DNA of 64,000 nucleotides from Blastococcus litoris (GCF_003075095.1 NZ_QCZF01000002.1:186001-250000), one strand, 5' to 3'. Positions 13,421 to 22,677 are shown, counted from the first letter of the stretch. Notes: generated by a model from the sequence alone, not told the origin. Numbers and translations are program-made.

Positions 13421-16084
13421 ATGGCCGCTCAGTCGCTGCCGGCACCGTCCGAGACCGTCACGGGCTCGACCGCGCTGGGTAGGAAGCTGGTCCCGCCGGG
13501 GACGGCGCAGGCCACGGTGGCGCGTGGTCGGCTGATGGACCTGCTGTCCGGTCACGTCCGCCGGTACTCCCTGATCCTGCTCAGCGGTCCGGCGGGGTCC
13601 GGGAAGACCATGCTGGCCGCCTCGTGGTGCCGGGCGGCGCGTCCCTCCCGGCCCGTCGCGTGGCTCACGCTGGACGCGTACGACGACGACCCGGCGACCT
13701 TCTGGAGTTCTGCGGTCGAGGCGCTCGCCACCTGCGGCGTCCGGTTCGAGGACCTCCCCGAGCTGGTTCCCGGCGAGGCCCCGGCCCCCTCGCTGATCCA
13801 GCGCCTGGCGTCGGCGCTGCTCGCCTGCCCCCGGCCCGTCGTCCTGGTCCTCGACGACGCCGACCACCTCAGCGACAGCACGGTGGCCGCCGGCCTGGAC
13901 CTGCTGCTCCGGCGGGCGGGCAGCCGTCTCCGGCTGGTCCTGTGCGGCCGTTCCGATCCGCCCCTCCCGCTGCACCGCTACCGCCTCGACGGCACCCTCG
14001 GCGAGATCCGCGGCGACCAGCTGGCCTTCACCCCCGACGAGACCCGCGAGCTGCTCGACGCGCTGGGCGTGCCGGTGAGCGCGGACGCCGCCGCCGCCCT
14101 GTGCGCGGAGGCGGAGGGCTGGGCCGTCGGCCTGCGCCTCGCCGCCGCACCCCTCAAGGGCGGGCTGCCGCCGGAGCGGCTCATCACCTCGCTCGCCCAC
14201 GACGACGGCAGCGTGGCCCAGTACCTGTTCAAGGAGGTGCTCGAGGGGCAGCCGGCCGGCGTCCGCCGCGTCCTGGCCCGCACGAGCGTGACCTCGGAGC
14301 TGTGGCCGGACCTCGTCGACCAGCTCACCGGGCGTCCGGGCACCCGCCGCGTCCTCGCGGGTCTCGCGCACGCCAACGCGTTCGTCGAGGAGTCGCCCGG
14401 GGCGCCCGGCGGCTTCCGCGTCCACCCCCTGTTCCGGGAGATGCTGCAGGCCGAGCTCGCCTACGAGCACCCCGGCGAGCTCGCCCGCCTGAACCGGAGC
14501 TGCGCCTCGTACTACGCCGCGGCCGGCCGGCCGCGGACGGCGGTCGCGCACGCGGTGGCAGCCGAGGACTGGGCGTCGGTGGCCACCCTCCTCGTGGACG
14601 ACCTCCTGGTGCCGCGCCTGCTCGTGCACGGCACGGACGCCGGCTTGCGTGGTGTGGAGGCGTTCCCGGCGGACGTCGGGGGAGCCGAGGCGGCGGTCGT
14701 GCGGACGGTCCTGGCGCTCGTCCGGGGCTGGCGGCCGGCGGCAGGCGACATGGGGGCCACGGTCGAGGCCGGGGTCTCCGGGGGCCGGCCGGCGCTGCGG
14801 CTGTCCGCGACGCTGGCCGCCCTGACCGCGGCAGGCGGGACGAGCCAGCCCCCGTCGCTCCTGGTTCCGCGCATCGACGCCGCTGTCGAGCTGGTCTCGG
14901 GGCTGCCCGAGCACGACCGGAGGGCGCGTGACGACGCCATGGCGGTGCTGACGTCGGTGCGGGCACAGGCGGCGCTGCGGACCGAGGAGCCGATGCGCAG
15001 GCTCGTCGCCGCGGTCCGGGCGTCGGCAGCAGCGGCGCACACGGCCGGAGCCCGTCGCTTCCGCCGCAGCTCGCTGGCCGAGCTGGCCGTGCTCGAGGCG
15101 GTTGCGGGTCGCTTGACGCGCGCGGCCCAGTACGCCGCCGAGGCCGACGCCATCGCTGCCGAGGACGGCGCCGACGAGGTCGGGCGAGACCCTTCCGCAG
15201 CGACGGCCATGGCCTGGGTGCACCTGCGCCGGTACGAGCTGGGCGAATCGCGTGACTGGCTGGCACGTGCCCAGGCGCGGCGCGGCGCCCCCGCGGGACC
15301 GGGCCCGGTGGGCATCGAGGCGCTGCAGGCGGTCCTGCAGTCGCAGCACCTGCGGCTGCGGCAGCAGCACGGACCGGCCCAGCAGGTGCTGCGGCCCCAC
15401 CTCGAGGGACCGCGGCTGCCGCGCTGGGTCGCCGAGCAGGTGGTCGCCGAGGTCGTCCACCTGGCGATCGCCCGCGGGCACGAGGCCGACGGGCTCGCGA
15501 TGCTCCGCGACCGGGGCCGGGACGAGCCGTGGAGCCGGCGTCTCGTGGCGTCCGTGGCACTGGTGCGCGGCACGGTGGCGGACGAGGTCGAGCCGGCGGA
15601 GGACTCGGCCGCGCCGCTGGCGGACGTGGTGGAGGCGACCGTCGTCCGGGCCTGCCAGCTCCTGCAGCGCGGCGACGTGACGGCGGCCGCCGACGAGCTC
15701 GCCGCGGCCCTGGAACGGGCCCGGCCCGAGCTCCTCCGCTGGCCCTTCGTCGACACACCGCCCCAGGCGCGCCGGCTGCTCCGGACGCATCCCCGGCTCC
15801 GGGAACCCGGTGCGTGGCTGAACCCGTCGAGCCGCGCGCGGCCCGGGGGCGTCCCGGCCCGCACCACCCCCGCGGAGCGCACCGAGATCGTGCAGGACCT
15901 CAGCGAGCGCGAGATGGAGGTCCTCCGCCACCTGGCGGAGATGCTCTCGACCGCGGAGATCGCGGCGACGATGTTCATCTCGGTCAACACCGTGCGCACG
16001 CACGTGCGCAGCGTCCTGCGCAAGCTCGGTGTCAGCCGGCGCAACCAGGCGGTGCGCAAGGCACGCGAGCGCGCGCTGCTCTGA
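13421..16084 (+). CDS. MalT-like LuxR-family ATP-dependent regulator (paralogue 1)
   Basis: An 887-residue STAND-type regulator. The MalT-like opening is RKLVPPGTAQATVARGRLMD. Walker A GPAGSGKT is at 56-63, Walker B VVLVLDDADHL at 140-150, and the sensor-like LCGRSDPPLPLHRYRLDG follows. A long helical TPR-type region covers about 330-800. The C-terminal LuxR HTH (about 825-885) has LSEREMEVLRHLAEMLSTAE and ISVNTVRTHVRSVLRKLGV. MalT-family proteins bind ATP and an inducer, oligomerise and activate transcription. The inducer here is unknown. A close paralogue lies at 49707, with nearly the same HTH and the same kind of neighbours. ATG 13421 is preceded by AGGGGGAAC. Confidence 0.92.
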   Translation: MAAQSLPAPSETVTGSTALGRKLVPPGTAQATVARGRLMDLLSGHVRRYSLILLSGPAGSGKTMLAASWCRAARPSRPVAWLTLDAYDDDPATFWSSAVEALATCGVRFEDLPELVPGEAPAPSLIQRLASALLACPRPVVLVLDDADHLSDSTVAAGLDLLLRRAGSRLRLVLCGRSDPPLPLHRYRLDGTLGEIRGDQLAFTPDETRELLDALGVPVSADAAAALCAEAEGWAVGLRLAAAPLKGGLPPERLITSLAHDDGSVAQYLFKEVLEGQPAGVRRVLARTSVTSELWPDLVDQLTGRPGTRRVLAGLAHANAFVEESPGAPGGFRVHPLFREMLQAELAYEHPGELARLNRSCASYYAAAGRPRTAVAHAVAAEDWASVATLLVDDLLVPRLLVHGTDAGLRGVEAFPADVGGAEAAVVRTVLALVRGWRPAAGDMGATVEAGVSGGRPALRLSATLAALTAAGGTSQPPSLLVPRIDAAVELVSGLPEHDRRARDDAMAVLTSVRAQAALRTEEPMRRLVAAVRASAAAAHTAGARRFRRSSLAELAVLEAVAGRLTRAAQYAAEADAIAAEDGADEVGRDPSAATAMAWVHLRRYELGESRDWLARAQARRGAPAGPGPVGIEALQAVLQSQHLRLRQQHGPAQQVLRPHLEGPRLPRWVAEQVVAEVVHLAIARGHEADGLAMLRDRGRDEPWSRRLVASVALVRGTVADEVEPAEDSAAPLADVVEATVVRACQLLQRGDVTAAADELAAALERARPELLRWPFVDTPPQARRLLRTHPRLREPGAWLNPSSRARPGGVPARTTPAERTEIVQDLSEREMEVLRHLAEMLSTAEIAATMFISVNTVRTHVRSVLRKLGVSRRNQAVRKARERALL

Positions 16085-16092
16085 GGGACCGG

Positions 16093-16109
16093 TCACCCGG
16101 CGGGGAGGA
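16093..16109. promoter_or_regulatory. Candidate operator dyad (TCACCC-N5-GGAGGA)
   Basis: TCACCC-GGCGG-GGAGGA, 63 bases upstream of the DUF7144 gene at 16172, in the gap after the MalT-like regulator. Imperfect symmetry (four of six pairs). Confidence 0.4.
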
Positions 16110-16171
16110 TGCCGCCTCCCTGGCAGGACGCCACGCTGCCGCCAGCCGACGGACCGCGGAGGACAGGGCAC

Positions 16172-16603
16172 ATGACCGGCACCTCGAACCGGGGCGACGC
16201 ACGCCGCACCGCCGGACCGGTGACCGCCTGGGCGGGCTGGGTCGTCTTCGGCGGCTTCGTCCTCGTCCTGCTGGGCACCTTCCAAATCGTCCAGGGGCTG
16301 GTCGCGCTCGCCGACGACGGCTTCTACGCGGTCACCTCGGACGGCCTGCTCGTCGACGTCGACTACGACGTCTGGGGATGGGTCCACCTGGCGATCGGCG
16401 TCGTCGCCGTCCTCACCGGCATCGGCCTGTTCGTCGGCAACACGGTGGCCCGGGTGGTCGCCGTCGGCATCGCGGCGCTCAGCGCCCTGGTCAACCTGGC
16501 CTTCCTGCCTGCCTACCCGGTGTGGTCGGCGCTCGTCGTCGTGCTCGACGTGCTGGTCATCTACGCGGTGGTCGTGCACGGGCGCGAGGTGACGCACGAC
16601 TGA
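16172..16603 (+). CDS. DUF7144 family membrane protein (paralogue 1)
   Basis: A 143-residue protein with four membrane segments: AGWVVFGGFVLVLLGTFQIV, VHLAIGVVAVLTGIGLFVG, ARVVAVGIAALSALVNLAFL and SALVVVLDVLVIYAVVVHG. A loop between the first two has the family's DDGFYAVTSDGLLVDVDYD. The family is widespread in actinobacteria, often beside stress-type regulators; its activity is unknown. GGAGGACAGG lies upstream at good spacing. A second copy at 53980 is strongly alike (DDGFYLVRSSGLVVDVDYN). It follows the MalT-like regulator by 87 bases and has its own candidate dyad. Confidence 0.9.
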   Translation: MTGTSNRGDARRTAGPVTAWAGWVVFGGFVLVLLGTFQIVQGLVALADDGFYAVTSDGLLVDVDYDVWGWVHLAIGVVAVLTGIGLFVGNTVARVVAVGIAALSALVNLAFLPAYPVWSALVVVLDVLVIYAVVVHGREVTHD

Positions 16604-16623
16604 GCCCGGTCCCGCGCAGCGGA

Positions 16624-16640
16624 TCGTCCGTCGCGGGTGA
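16624..16640. promoter_or_regulatory. Candidate operator dyad (TCGTCC-N5-GGGTGA)
   Basis: TCGTCC-GTCGC-GGGTGA, 65 bases upstream of the DUF6325 gene at 16706. The right arm is the common GGGTGA; the left arm departs from consensus at two positions. Confidence 0.35.
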
Positions 16641-16705
16641 CGTGCGCCGGCGGGCGGCCGGGCACGGTCGGTGCACCACCGACCGTCCTCGCCCGTGGGG
16701 GAGAC

Positions 16706-17200
16706 ATGACCGCAGACCTCGAGCAGTCCACGAACCTCGACCAGATGGGACCCGTCGACTACATCGTCATCGCGTTCCCCACCGACCGGATGACCGGTGA
16801 GGCGTTCCCGATGCTCGTCGACCTCGTCGACCGGGGCATCATCCGGATCCTCGACCTGGTCTTCCTGCGCAAGGACGAGAACGGTGTCGTCTCGACGCTC
16901 ACCCAGCACGACCTCGAGCGCATGCAGGTGCTCGAGGCGGTGCTCTTCGACGGAGCCGCCTCCGGCCTGCTCGGCCAGGACGACGTCGTCGAGGCCGCCG
17001 AAGCGCTCGAGCCCGGCACGGCCGCCGGCGTCCTCGTCTACGAGAACGTGTGGGCGACCCCGTTCGCCTCGGCCCTCCGTCGTTCCGGCGGCCAGCTCGT
17101 GGCCTCCGGGCACATCCCGGTGCAGGCCCTGGTGGCCGCCCTCGACGCCCTCGAGTCGGTCGAGGCCGGGACGCCCGACAGCACGGTGTCGTCCTCCTGA
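16706..17200 (+). CDS. DUF6325 family protein
   Basis: A 164-residue soluble protein with the DUF6325/DUF1269-like pattern: MGPVDYIVIAFPTDRMTGEA, DLVDRGIIRILDLVFLRKDE, a central GLLGQDDVVEAAEALEPGTA, and AGVLVYENVWATPFASALRR. Such proteins look like small regulatory or membrane-associated stress proteins of unknown function. GGGGGAGAC lies before the ATG. It follows the DUF7144 gene on the same strand. Its last five codons form the first unit of a 16-bp tandem repeat that continues past the stop, so the very C-terminus (STVSSS) may vary between strains. Confidence 0.88.
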   Translation: MTADLEQSTNLDQMGPVDYIVIAFPTDRMTGEAFPMLVDLVDRGIIRILDLVFLRKDENGVVSTLTQHDLERMQVLEAVLFDGAASGLLGQDDVVEAAEALEPGTAAGVLVYENVWATPFASALRRSGGQLVASGHIPVQALVAALDALESVEAGTPDSTVSSS

Positions 17201-17249
17201 GGTGTCGTCCTGCTGAGATGTCGTCCTGCTGAGATGCCGCCCTCCTGAC
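17186..17249 (+). repeat. Four tandem copies of a 16-bp repeat spanning a stop codon
   Basis: Units GTGTCGTCCTCCTGAG, GTGTCGTCCTGCTGAG, ATGTCGTCCTGCTGAG and ATGCCGCCCTCCTGAC lie head to tail. Each carries a TGA. The first unit encodes the end of the DUF6325 protein and its stop; the others repeat that end, so the array probably arose by slippage from the gene's 3' end. Confidence 0.85.
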
Positions 17250-17270
17250 CGGCTGCCTCCGCCGAGGTCC

Positions 17271-18896
17271 TCAGCCCAGCGCGAGGCCCTCGGCGGAGTT
17301 CGACGGCGTGGGCTCGGGGAGCCGCCCCATGCGGAAGGCGTTCCCGAGCCCGAGGAGCGCCGCCAGGACCGGCACCAGCAGGGCGACCTGCAGCGCCAGC
17401 GGCCGGGACTCGGTGTTGATGCGGACGATCTCGTCGCTGGTGGCGTCCGGCTGCCCGGCGAGGAGCTCCTCCAGCCCGGTCGTGCTCATGAGCTGGGCGT
17501 CGGTCTCCAGGACCTCGGCGACGCGCTGCTGCTCGGGAGCCGACAGCACATCGCTGTCCTCGGTGCGGTTGGTGAAGGTCAGGGACAGCGTCGCGAGCAT
17601 GATCGCCCCGGCGAACGCCAGGCCGAAGGAGAGGCCGAACGACCCGGCGGCGGAGTTCACCCCGGCCGCCTCGCTCACCCGCTCGTCGGACACCGGGCCG
17701 AGCGTGTAGTTGTTCAGCTGCGAGACCAGCAGCCCCAGGCCGGACCCGGCGATCAGCAGGGGTACCAGGAGCCACCAGCCGGAGTCCGCCCGCGGCACGA
17801 CCGGGACGAGGAGCAGCAGCCCCGCCGCCAGCGCGGCGAACCCCCAGCGGACGACGGCCGAGGGTCGGCGGCCGGCCGCGAGGCGTCCGGCGAGCAGCGC
17901 GACGCCGAACATGCTCAGCGAGAGCGGGGCGATCGAGAGGCCGGCCTGGAGCGCGTCGTACTCCAGCACCATCTGCAGGTAGATCGGCAGCACGATCATG
18001 GTGCCGCCCAGCGCGATCTGCTGGAGCAGCTGCTGGGAGACGCCCAGCCGGAACCAGGGCGAGGCGAACAGCTCGGGGTCGAGCAGGGTCGGCCGGCCCG
18101 CGCGCTTGCGGCGGCGCAGCCACTGCACCAGGGCGGCCATGCCCGCCACCCCGAGCACCAGGAGCGCGCCGACGTACCCGCCGCCCTCCTGCCAGACCAG
18201 GATGCCGAGCACGATCCCGCCCATGCCGATGACCGAGAGGGCCGAACCGACGCCGTCGACCTGCCGGGAGCCGGTGAAGGGCACGTCACGGACCAGCCGG
18301 ATCCCCGACAGCACGACGGCGATGATCACCGCCTCCAGCAGGAAGCCGATGCGCCAGGAGAGGAACGTGGTGATGAAACCGCCCAGGAGCGGCCCGATCG
18401 CCGCGGCGATGGCGGCCGCTGCGCCCACCAGGGCGTAGACCCGGGTGCGGGCGGCGCCGTCGAAGTTGCCGTGGACGAGGGACTGCATCGCCGGCAGGAG
18501 CAGCGAGGCCCCGAGACCACCGATCACGGCCCAGAACACGACGATCGCGATCAGGTTCTGCGCAAGGGTCATCGCGACGGCGCCGACGGCGTAGCCGAGC
18601 AGGCCCAGGACGTAGGCCCGCTTCCGGCCCCAGAGGTCGCCGATCTTGCCGCCGATCAGGATGAAGGCGGCCGACACCAGCGCCTCCAGCGCGATCGCCG
18701 ACTGCACGCCGGAGACGGTCGTCCCCAGGTCCTCGACCACGGCGGAGATCGAGACGTTCATCAAGGAGGTGTCGACCACCAGCACGAACATCGCCATCGC
18801 CAGCAGGACGGCGAGCAGGCCCGTGGCCTTCGGGGTCTGCGGGGCGGGCGCGTCCGCGGGGCCGCCGGTCGTCGCACCGTCGTGGGGAGCAGTCAC
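17271..18896 (-). CDS. MFS drug-efflux-type transporter (DHA2 family)
   Basis: A 541-residue transporter with about 14 membrane segments. Motif A-like GKIGDLWGRKRAY lies between segments 2 and 3, and GGFITTFLSWRIGFLLE is typical of the 14-segment DHA2 drug:H+ antiporters. A periplasmic loop of about 70 residues before the last segment (LSAPEQQRVAEVLETDAQLM) is also common in this group. The start is GTG 18896. The substrate cannot be read from the sequence. It lies 10 bases downstream of the amino-acid permease on the same strand, so the two probably form an operon. Confidence 0.88.
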   Translation of the reverse strand: MTAPHDGATTGGPADAPAPQTPKATGLLAVLLAMAMFVLVVDTSLMNVSISAVVEDLGTTVSGVQSAIALEALVSAAFILIGGKIGDLWGRKRAYVLGLLGYAVGAVAMTLAQNLIAIVVFWAVIGGLGASLLLPAMQSLVHGNFDGAARTRVYALVGAAAAIAAAIGPLLGGFITTFLSWRIGFLLEAVIIAVVLSGIRLVRDVPFTGSRQVDGVGSALSVIGMGGIVLGILVWQEGGGYVGALLVLGVAGMAALVQWLRRRKRAGRPTLLDPELFASPWFRLGVSQQLLQQIALGGTMIVLPIYLQMVLEYDALQAGLSIAPLSLSMFGVALLAGRLAAGRRPSAVVRWGFAALAAGLLLLVPVVPRADSGWWLLVPLLIAGSGLGLLVSQLNNYTLGPVSDERVSEAAGVNSAAGSFGLSFGLAFAGAIMLATLSLTFTNRTEDSDVLSAPEQQRVAEVLETDAQLMSTTGLEELLAGQPDATSDEIVRINTESRPLALQVALLVPVLAALLGLGNAFRMGRLPEPTPSNSAEGLALG

Positions 18897-18906
18897 GGAT
18901 CGGACC

Positions 18907-20217
18907 TCATCCCGTCGTCGTGAGGGGGGCGTCGTCGGCCGGCCGGTGTCGGCGCTTCCAGAGCAGGTCCGCGGCGACGCTCGCCAGCAGGACGACCACC
19001 AGCGTCACGGCGGTCGCGGGCTCGTCCACGAGCGTGGTGACGGCGAACGTCACGAGGACGACGGCGGCGGAGCCCACGGCGAGGACGAGGAGCACGGTGC
19101 TCGCGCCCGTCTGCTCGCGGATGCGGAGGTGCCCGGCCGACACGAGCGCGAAGACGATGAGCGCGACGGCGCTGCCGATCGAGGCGATGGCCGTCAGGGC
19201 GAAGCCCACGGACAGGACGATCGCCACCGCGGCGGTCAGCAGCACCCCGGCCGCGGCCCGGCCGCCGAACCGGCGTCCCAGAGCCGGCGGGAACTGGCCC
19301 GTGGCGGCCATCTGCTCGCACAACCCGGCGGCCGGGTAGAGGCCCGAGTTCGTGGCCCCCGCGGTGGCGAACAGCGCCGTCACCGTCATCAGCCAGTAGC
19401 CGGCGTCACCGAGCACGGGCTGGGCCGCCACCGCCAGCGCCGTCCCGCCGGACTCGACCACCTCGTCGACGGTCAGGGTGCCGAAGACCCCCAGGGCGAC
19501 CGCGACGTAGACCGCCGTCGCGATGCCCAGGGCGAGGTACACCGCACGCGGCAGCTGGCGGGCCGGGTCGGCCAGGTCCTTGGCCGTGAACGTGATGACG
19601 CCGAACCCTAGGAAGGCGAAGAAGGTGAGCGCGACGCTCGACACGATGTCGGAGAGCGACGGGTAGCCGGAGAAGGCCAGCAGGGACGGGTCGAGGTCGG
19701 ACAGCGTGGCGATCGCGAACACCGTGAGGATGCCGACCACCACCACCACGACGATCGTCTGCGCCCGGGCCACCGCCTGGGCCCCCAGCACGTTGAGCAC
19801 CGTCATCAGGGTCACGACCAGGACGGCGAAGACCTTCGCCCAGCCGGCGCTGCCGTCGGCGAAGGCGCCCGAGGCGTAGCTGCCGAAGGAGACGGCCACC
19901 ATCGCCGTGATGATCGCGTTGGCGGCCAGCAACAGCCAGGCCACGACGCCGGTGACGTGACCGTTGCCGAAGGCGCGGACGACGTACTCCAGCAGGCCGC
20001 CGGCCGAGGGGAAGCGGGCGCCGAGCCGGGCGAACGAGTAGCCCTGGAGGATCGCGACGGCGCCGGCGATCAGGAACGACAGCCAGACGGCCGCACCGGC
20101 GACCTCGCCTGCGGCACCGAGCAGGGCGAAGATCCCGGCGCCGACCATCGCGCCGACGCCGATGAAGGCGGCCTGCCGGACGGACAGCCGCGCTGCTCCG
20201 TCCTCGGGGAGAGTCAT
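18907..20217 (-). CDS. APC-family amino-acid permease
   Basis: A 436-residue transporter with about 12 membrane segments. The first segment carries the APC signature GVGAMVGAGIFALLG, where the unwound GAGIF binds the substrate's amino and carboxyl groups. Other family features are the segment near residue 190 (SVALTFFAFLGFGVITFTAKDLADP) and the YPAAGLCEQMAATGQFPPAL loop. The substrate is not evident; many such actinobacterial proteins import neutral amino acids or amines. It is the first gene of a likely operon with the MFS exporter. ATG 20217 is the natural start. Confidence 0.88.
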   Translation of the reverse strand: MTLPEDGAARLSVRQAAFIGVGAMVGAGIFALLGAAGEVAGAAVWLSFLIAGAVAILQGYSFARLGARFPSAGGLLEYVVRAFGNGHVTGVVAWLLLAANAIITAMVAVSFGSYASGAFADGSAGWAKVFAVLVVTLMTVLNVLGAQAVARAQTIVVVVVVGILTVFAIATLSDLDPSLLAFSGYPSLSDIVSSVALTFFAFLGFGVITFTAKDLADPARQLPRAVYLALGIATAVYVAVALGVFGTLTVDEVVESGGTALAVAAQPVLGDAGYWLMTVTALFATAGATNSGLYPAAGLCEQMAATGQFPPALGRRFGGRAAAGVLLTAAVAIVLSVGFALTAIASIGSAVALIVFALVSAGHLRIREQTGASTVLLVLAVGSAAVVLVTFAVTTLVDEPATAVTLVVVLLASVAADLLWKRRHRPADDAPLTTTG

Positions 20218-20308
20218 GCACCTGCCTACCGCCGGCTCGCCGCCTCCCGCCTCGTCCGGGGAGGAGGAACGCCGGGGGAGACGGCGACGGCGCCTCCGGG
20301 GTGGGCGG

Positions 20309-21526
20309 TCAGCGGGTGACGCCCGTGTGCCCCAGCGAGTAGCGGCCCGGCTGCGGCCAGACGCAGAGGCCGTGCGGGCCCTCCGCGACCGGGATGCGCG
20401 CCAGCAGGGAGCCGTCGGCCGTGGAGATCACGTACACCTCGGCGTCGTACCGGCCCGAGAGCCACAGCTGGCTGCCGTCGGCGGTGACCCCGCCCATGTC
20501 GGGGCTCGACGGCCCGGGCAGGGTCCACGTCGTGATCGGCGCGCCGGTGTTCGCCTCGAGCACGCTCACGCTGTCGTCGCGCCGGTTGGTGACGTAGAGC
20601 TGGGTCGCGTCCCGGCTGAGGTAGAGGCCGTGCGCACCCGGGCCCGTGGGCAGCTCGCCGATCACCTGGGTGGCGGCGCCGTCGAGGACCCAGACGCTGC
20701 CCTGGTCGGAGTCGGCGACGTAGAACCGCGACCCGTCGGGGGCCAGCTTCACGTCCTGCGGCCCCATGTGGGTGTGCATGACGGGCATGTCGATCATCCG
20801 GACCAGGGTGCGCGAGGGGACGTCGACCACCGCGACCCGGCCGGCGAACTCGCAGCTGAAGACGGCGGTCCGACCGTCGGGGGTGAAGTCGGCGTGGTCG
20901 ACGCCGGCGCAGTCGGGGAGGACCAGCCGGGTCTGCTCCTGCCACGTGTGCGGGTCGTAGAAGACCAGCGAGCGGCGCGCCTCGGCGACGGAGATCGCCG
21001 CTGCCCCGTCGGGCGTGAAGTACATGTTGTAGGGGTCGTCCACCGGGATCCGCGGCCCGGGACCGCCGGTCACCGGGTCGATCGGCGTGATCGTGTTGCC
21101 GATGTCGTCGGTCGCGTACAGCGTCGCCATGTCCCAGGAGGGGACGACGTGCTGGACCTCGGCACCCGCGGGGAAGCGGTCGACGACGGCGAACGTGGCG
21201 GGGTCGATCACCCACACCTCGCCGCTGTTGTGCGGCACGTAGACCAGCGGCCGGGCGGCGCGGGCCGCGGCGCTGAGCATTCCCGCGCCGGTGTCGGAGT
21301 AGACGTTGCGGGCGTCGGAGACCGGTGGCATGCCGGGCAGCTGGTTCGCCACCGCGGGGGTCGTCGGGGTGGGCGTCGGCGGTGCCCCCGACGTCGTCGC
21401 GCTCGACGACGGGTGGCCGGCGTGCTCGCCCGCGGCGTGGTCGTCGGCCGCCGATGTGCAGGCGGCCAGCAGGGTCAGCACGGCGCCGGCCGCCAGGGCG
21501 GCCCCCTTCGACCTCACCCGCGCCAT
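20309..21526 (-). CDS. Lipoprotein with YVTN/NHL beta-propeller repeats
   Basis: A 405-residue exported lipoprotein. The signal peptide ends in a lipobox LLAAC (Cys near 22). A short His-containing linker (DDHAAGEHAGH) and a Pro/Thr-rich tether follow, then about seven propeller blades such as PLVYVPHNSGEVWVIDP, TLYATDDIGNTITPID, RFYVADSDQGSVWVLD and QLYVTNRRDDSVSVLE. Such proteins act at the outer face of the membrane as binding or scaffold proteins; ligand unknown. The start is set at ATG 21526 with a normal Arg/Lys n-region. It is adjacent to the permease operon (91-bp gap), same strand. Confidence 0.87.
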   Translation of the reverse strand: MARVRSKGAALAAGAVLTLLAACTSAADDHAAGEHAGHPSSSATTSGAPPTPTPTTPAVANQLPGMPPVSDARNVYSDTGAGMLSAAARAARPLVYVPHNSGEVWVIDPATFAVVDRFPAGAEVQHVVPSWDMATLYATDDIGNTITPIDPVTGGPGPRIPVDDPYNMYFTPDGAAAISVAEARRSLVFYDPHTWQEQTRLVLPDCAGVDHADFTPDGRTAVFSCEFAGRVAVVDVPSRTLVRMIDMPVMHTHMGPQDVKLAPDGSRFYVADSDQGSVWVLDGAATQVIGELPTGPGAHGLYLSRDATQLYVTNRRDDSVSVLEANTGAPITTWTLPGPSSPDMGGVTADGSQLWLSGRYDAEVYVISTADGSLLARIPVAEGPHGLCVWPQPGRYSLGHTGVTR

Positions 21527-21573
21527 CCTGCTGCACCCGGCGGTCTCGGACACCCGCCTCGTGCGCGGTGGTC

Positions 21574-22635
21574 TCAGTCGGCGGCCGGTTTCCGCGCCCG
21601 GCTGGGCTGCACGCGCATGGGCTCGCCCGGCATCTTCGGGTAGTCGGGCGGATAGGGGAGGTCGCCGAGACCGGCGTCGGTCGCCTGCTTCTCGAACAGC
21701 TCCAGCAGCGGCTCGATGCCGAAGGCGTGCCCGGCCAGGGCGGCGTGCTTGTCACCGACCTCGCGGAAGCGGGCCGGCATGGTCAGCACGTCGAAGTCGA
21801 ACGGGGAGACATCGGGCAGCTCGTCCCAGTCGACCGGTGCGGACACCGGCGCGTGCGGCTTGGGCCGGATGGAGTACGCCGAGGCGATCGTGCGGTCCCG
21901 GGCCATCTGGTTGTAGTCGATGAAGATCTTCTCGCCGCGCTCCTCCTTCCACCACGACATCGTGACCTGGTCGGGGAGGCGCCGCTCGAGCTCGCGGCCG
22001 AACGCGATCACCGCGTGCCGCACCTCGGTGAAGGTCCACCGCGGCTGGATGGGCACGTAGATGTGCACGCCGCGCCCGCCCGAGGTCTTGGGCCACCCCT
22101 CCATCCCGAACTCGTGCAGCAGCTCCCGCACGTGCGGGGCCACCCGGACGGCGTCGGAGAAGTCGGTGCCCGGCTGGGGGTCGAGGTCGATGCGGATCTG
22201 GTTGGGCGACTCGACGTCGCTCTTGTCGACCGGCCACGGGTGGAAGGTCAGCGTGCCCAGGTTGGCGCACCACGCCACGACGGCCACCGAGTCCGGCGCG
22301 ATCTCGTCCGCCGTCCGGCCGCTGGGGAAGGTGATGTGCGCCGTCGGCACCCACGGCGGGGCGTTCTTGGGCACGCGCTTCTGGTAGAACGCGTCGCCGG
22401 TGTTGTCCACGCGGGTGGAGATCCGGGCACCCTCGAAGACCCCGCCCGGCCAGCGCTCGAGCGTCGTCGGCCGGTCCCTCAGCGCGAAGAGGATGCCCTC
22501 GCCGACCGACACGAAGTACTCGACGACGTCGATCTTCCGGATGCCCTTGTCCCCGAAGTAGGGCTTCTCCGGGTTGGAGACGCGTACCTCGTGCCCGTCG
22601 ACGTCCAGGACGACGGCGTCCTTGCTGCTGGCCAT
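21574..22635 (-). CDS. LigD-type polymerase/primase (Prim-PolC-like)
   Basis: A 353-residue archaeo-eukaryotic primase-fold polymerase, alone rather than fused to a ligase. Visible motifs are the metal-binding RIDLDPQPG, TSGGRGVHIYVPI (motif II), and the C-terminal TIASAYSIRPKPHAPVSAPV typical of LigD PolDom. The length is close to mycobacterial Prim-PolC (Rv3730c) rather than the trifunctional LigD. Prim-PolC fills short gaps with ribonucleotides and works with LigC in excision repair. A LigC-like ligase lies 1.6 kb upstream on the same strand, separated by a hydrolase gene. No Ku gene is in the window. Confidence 0.9.
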   Translation of the reverse strand: MASSKDAVVLDVDGHEVRVSNPEKPYFGDKGIRKIDVVEYFVSVGEGILFALRDRPTTLERWPGGVFEGARISTRVDNTGDAFYQKRVPKNAPPWVPTAHITFPSGRTADEIAPDSVAVVAWCANLGTLTFHPWPVDKSDVESPNQIRIDLDPQPGTDFSDAVRVAPHVRELLHEFGMEGWPKTSGGRGVHIYVPIQPRWTFTEVRHAVIAFGRELERRLPDQVTMSWWKEERGEKIFIDYNQMARDRTIASAYSIRPKPHAPVSAPVDWDELPDVSPFDFDVLTMPARFREVGDKHAALAGHAFGIEPLLELFEKQATDAGLGDLPYPPDYPKMPGEPMRVQPSRARKPAAD

Positions 22636-22677
22636 GGGTCAGTTCCTACCGCAGCACGGACCTCGGGGCCGTGGCCG

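Noticed and set aside
13073-17113. 1346-codon minus-strand frame across the MalT-like regulator and DUF7144/DUF6325 genes
   Set aside because: Antisense shadow of strong genes with no recognisable domain.
18896-18925. TCATCC near 18907 upstream of the MFS gene
   Set aside because: It lies within the stop codon region of the permease and has no GGRKGA partner at 5-base spacing, so it is not counted among the dyads.
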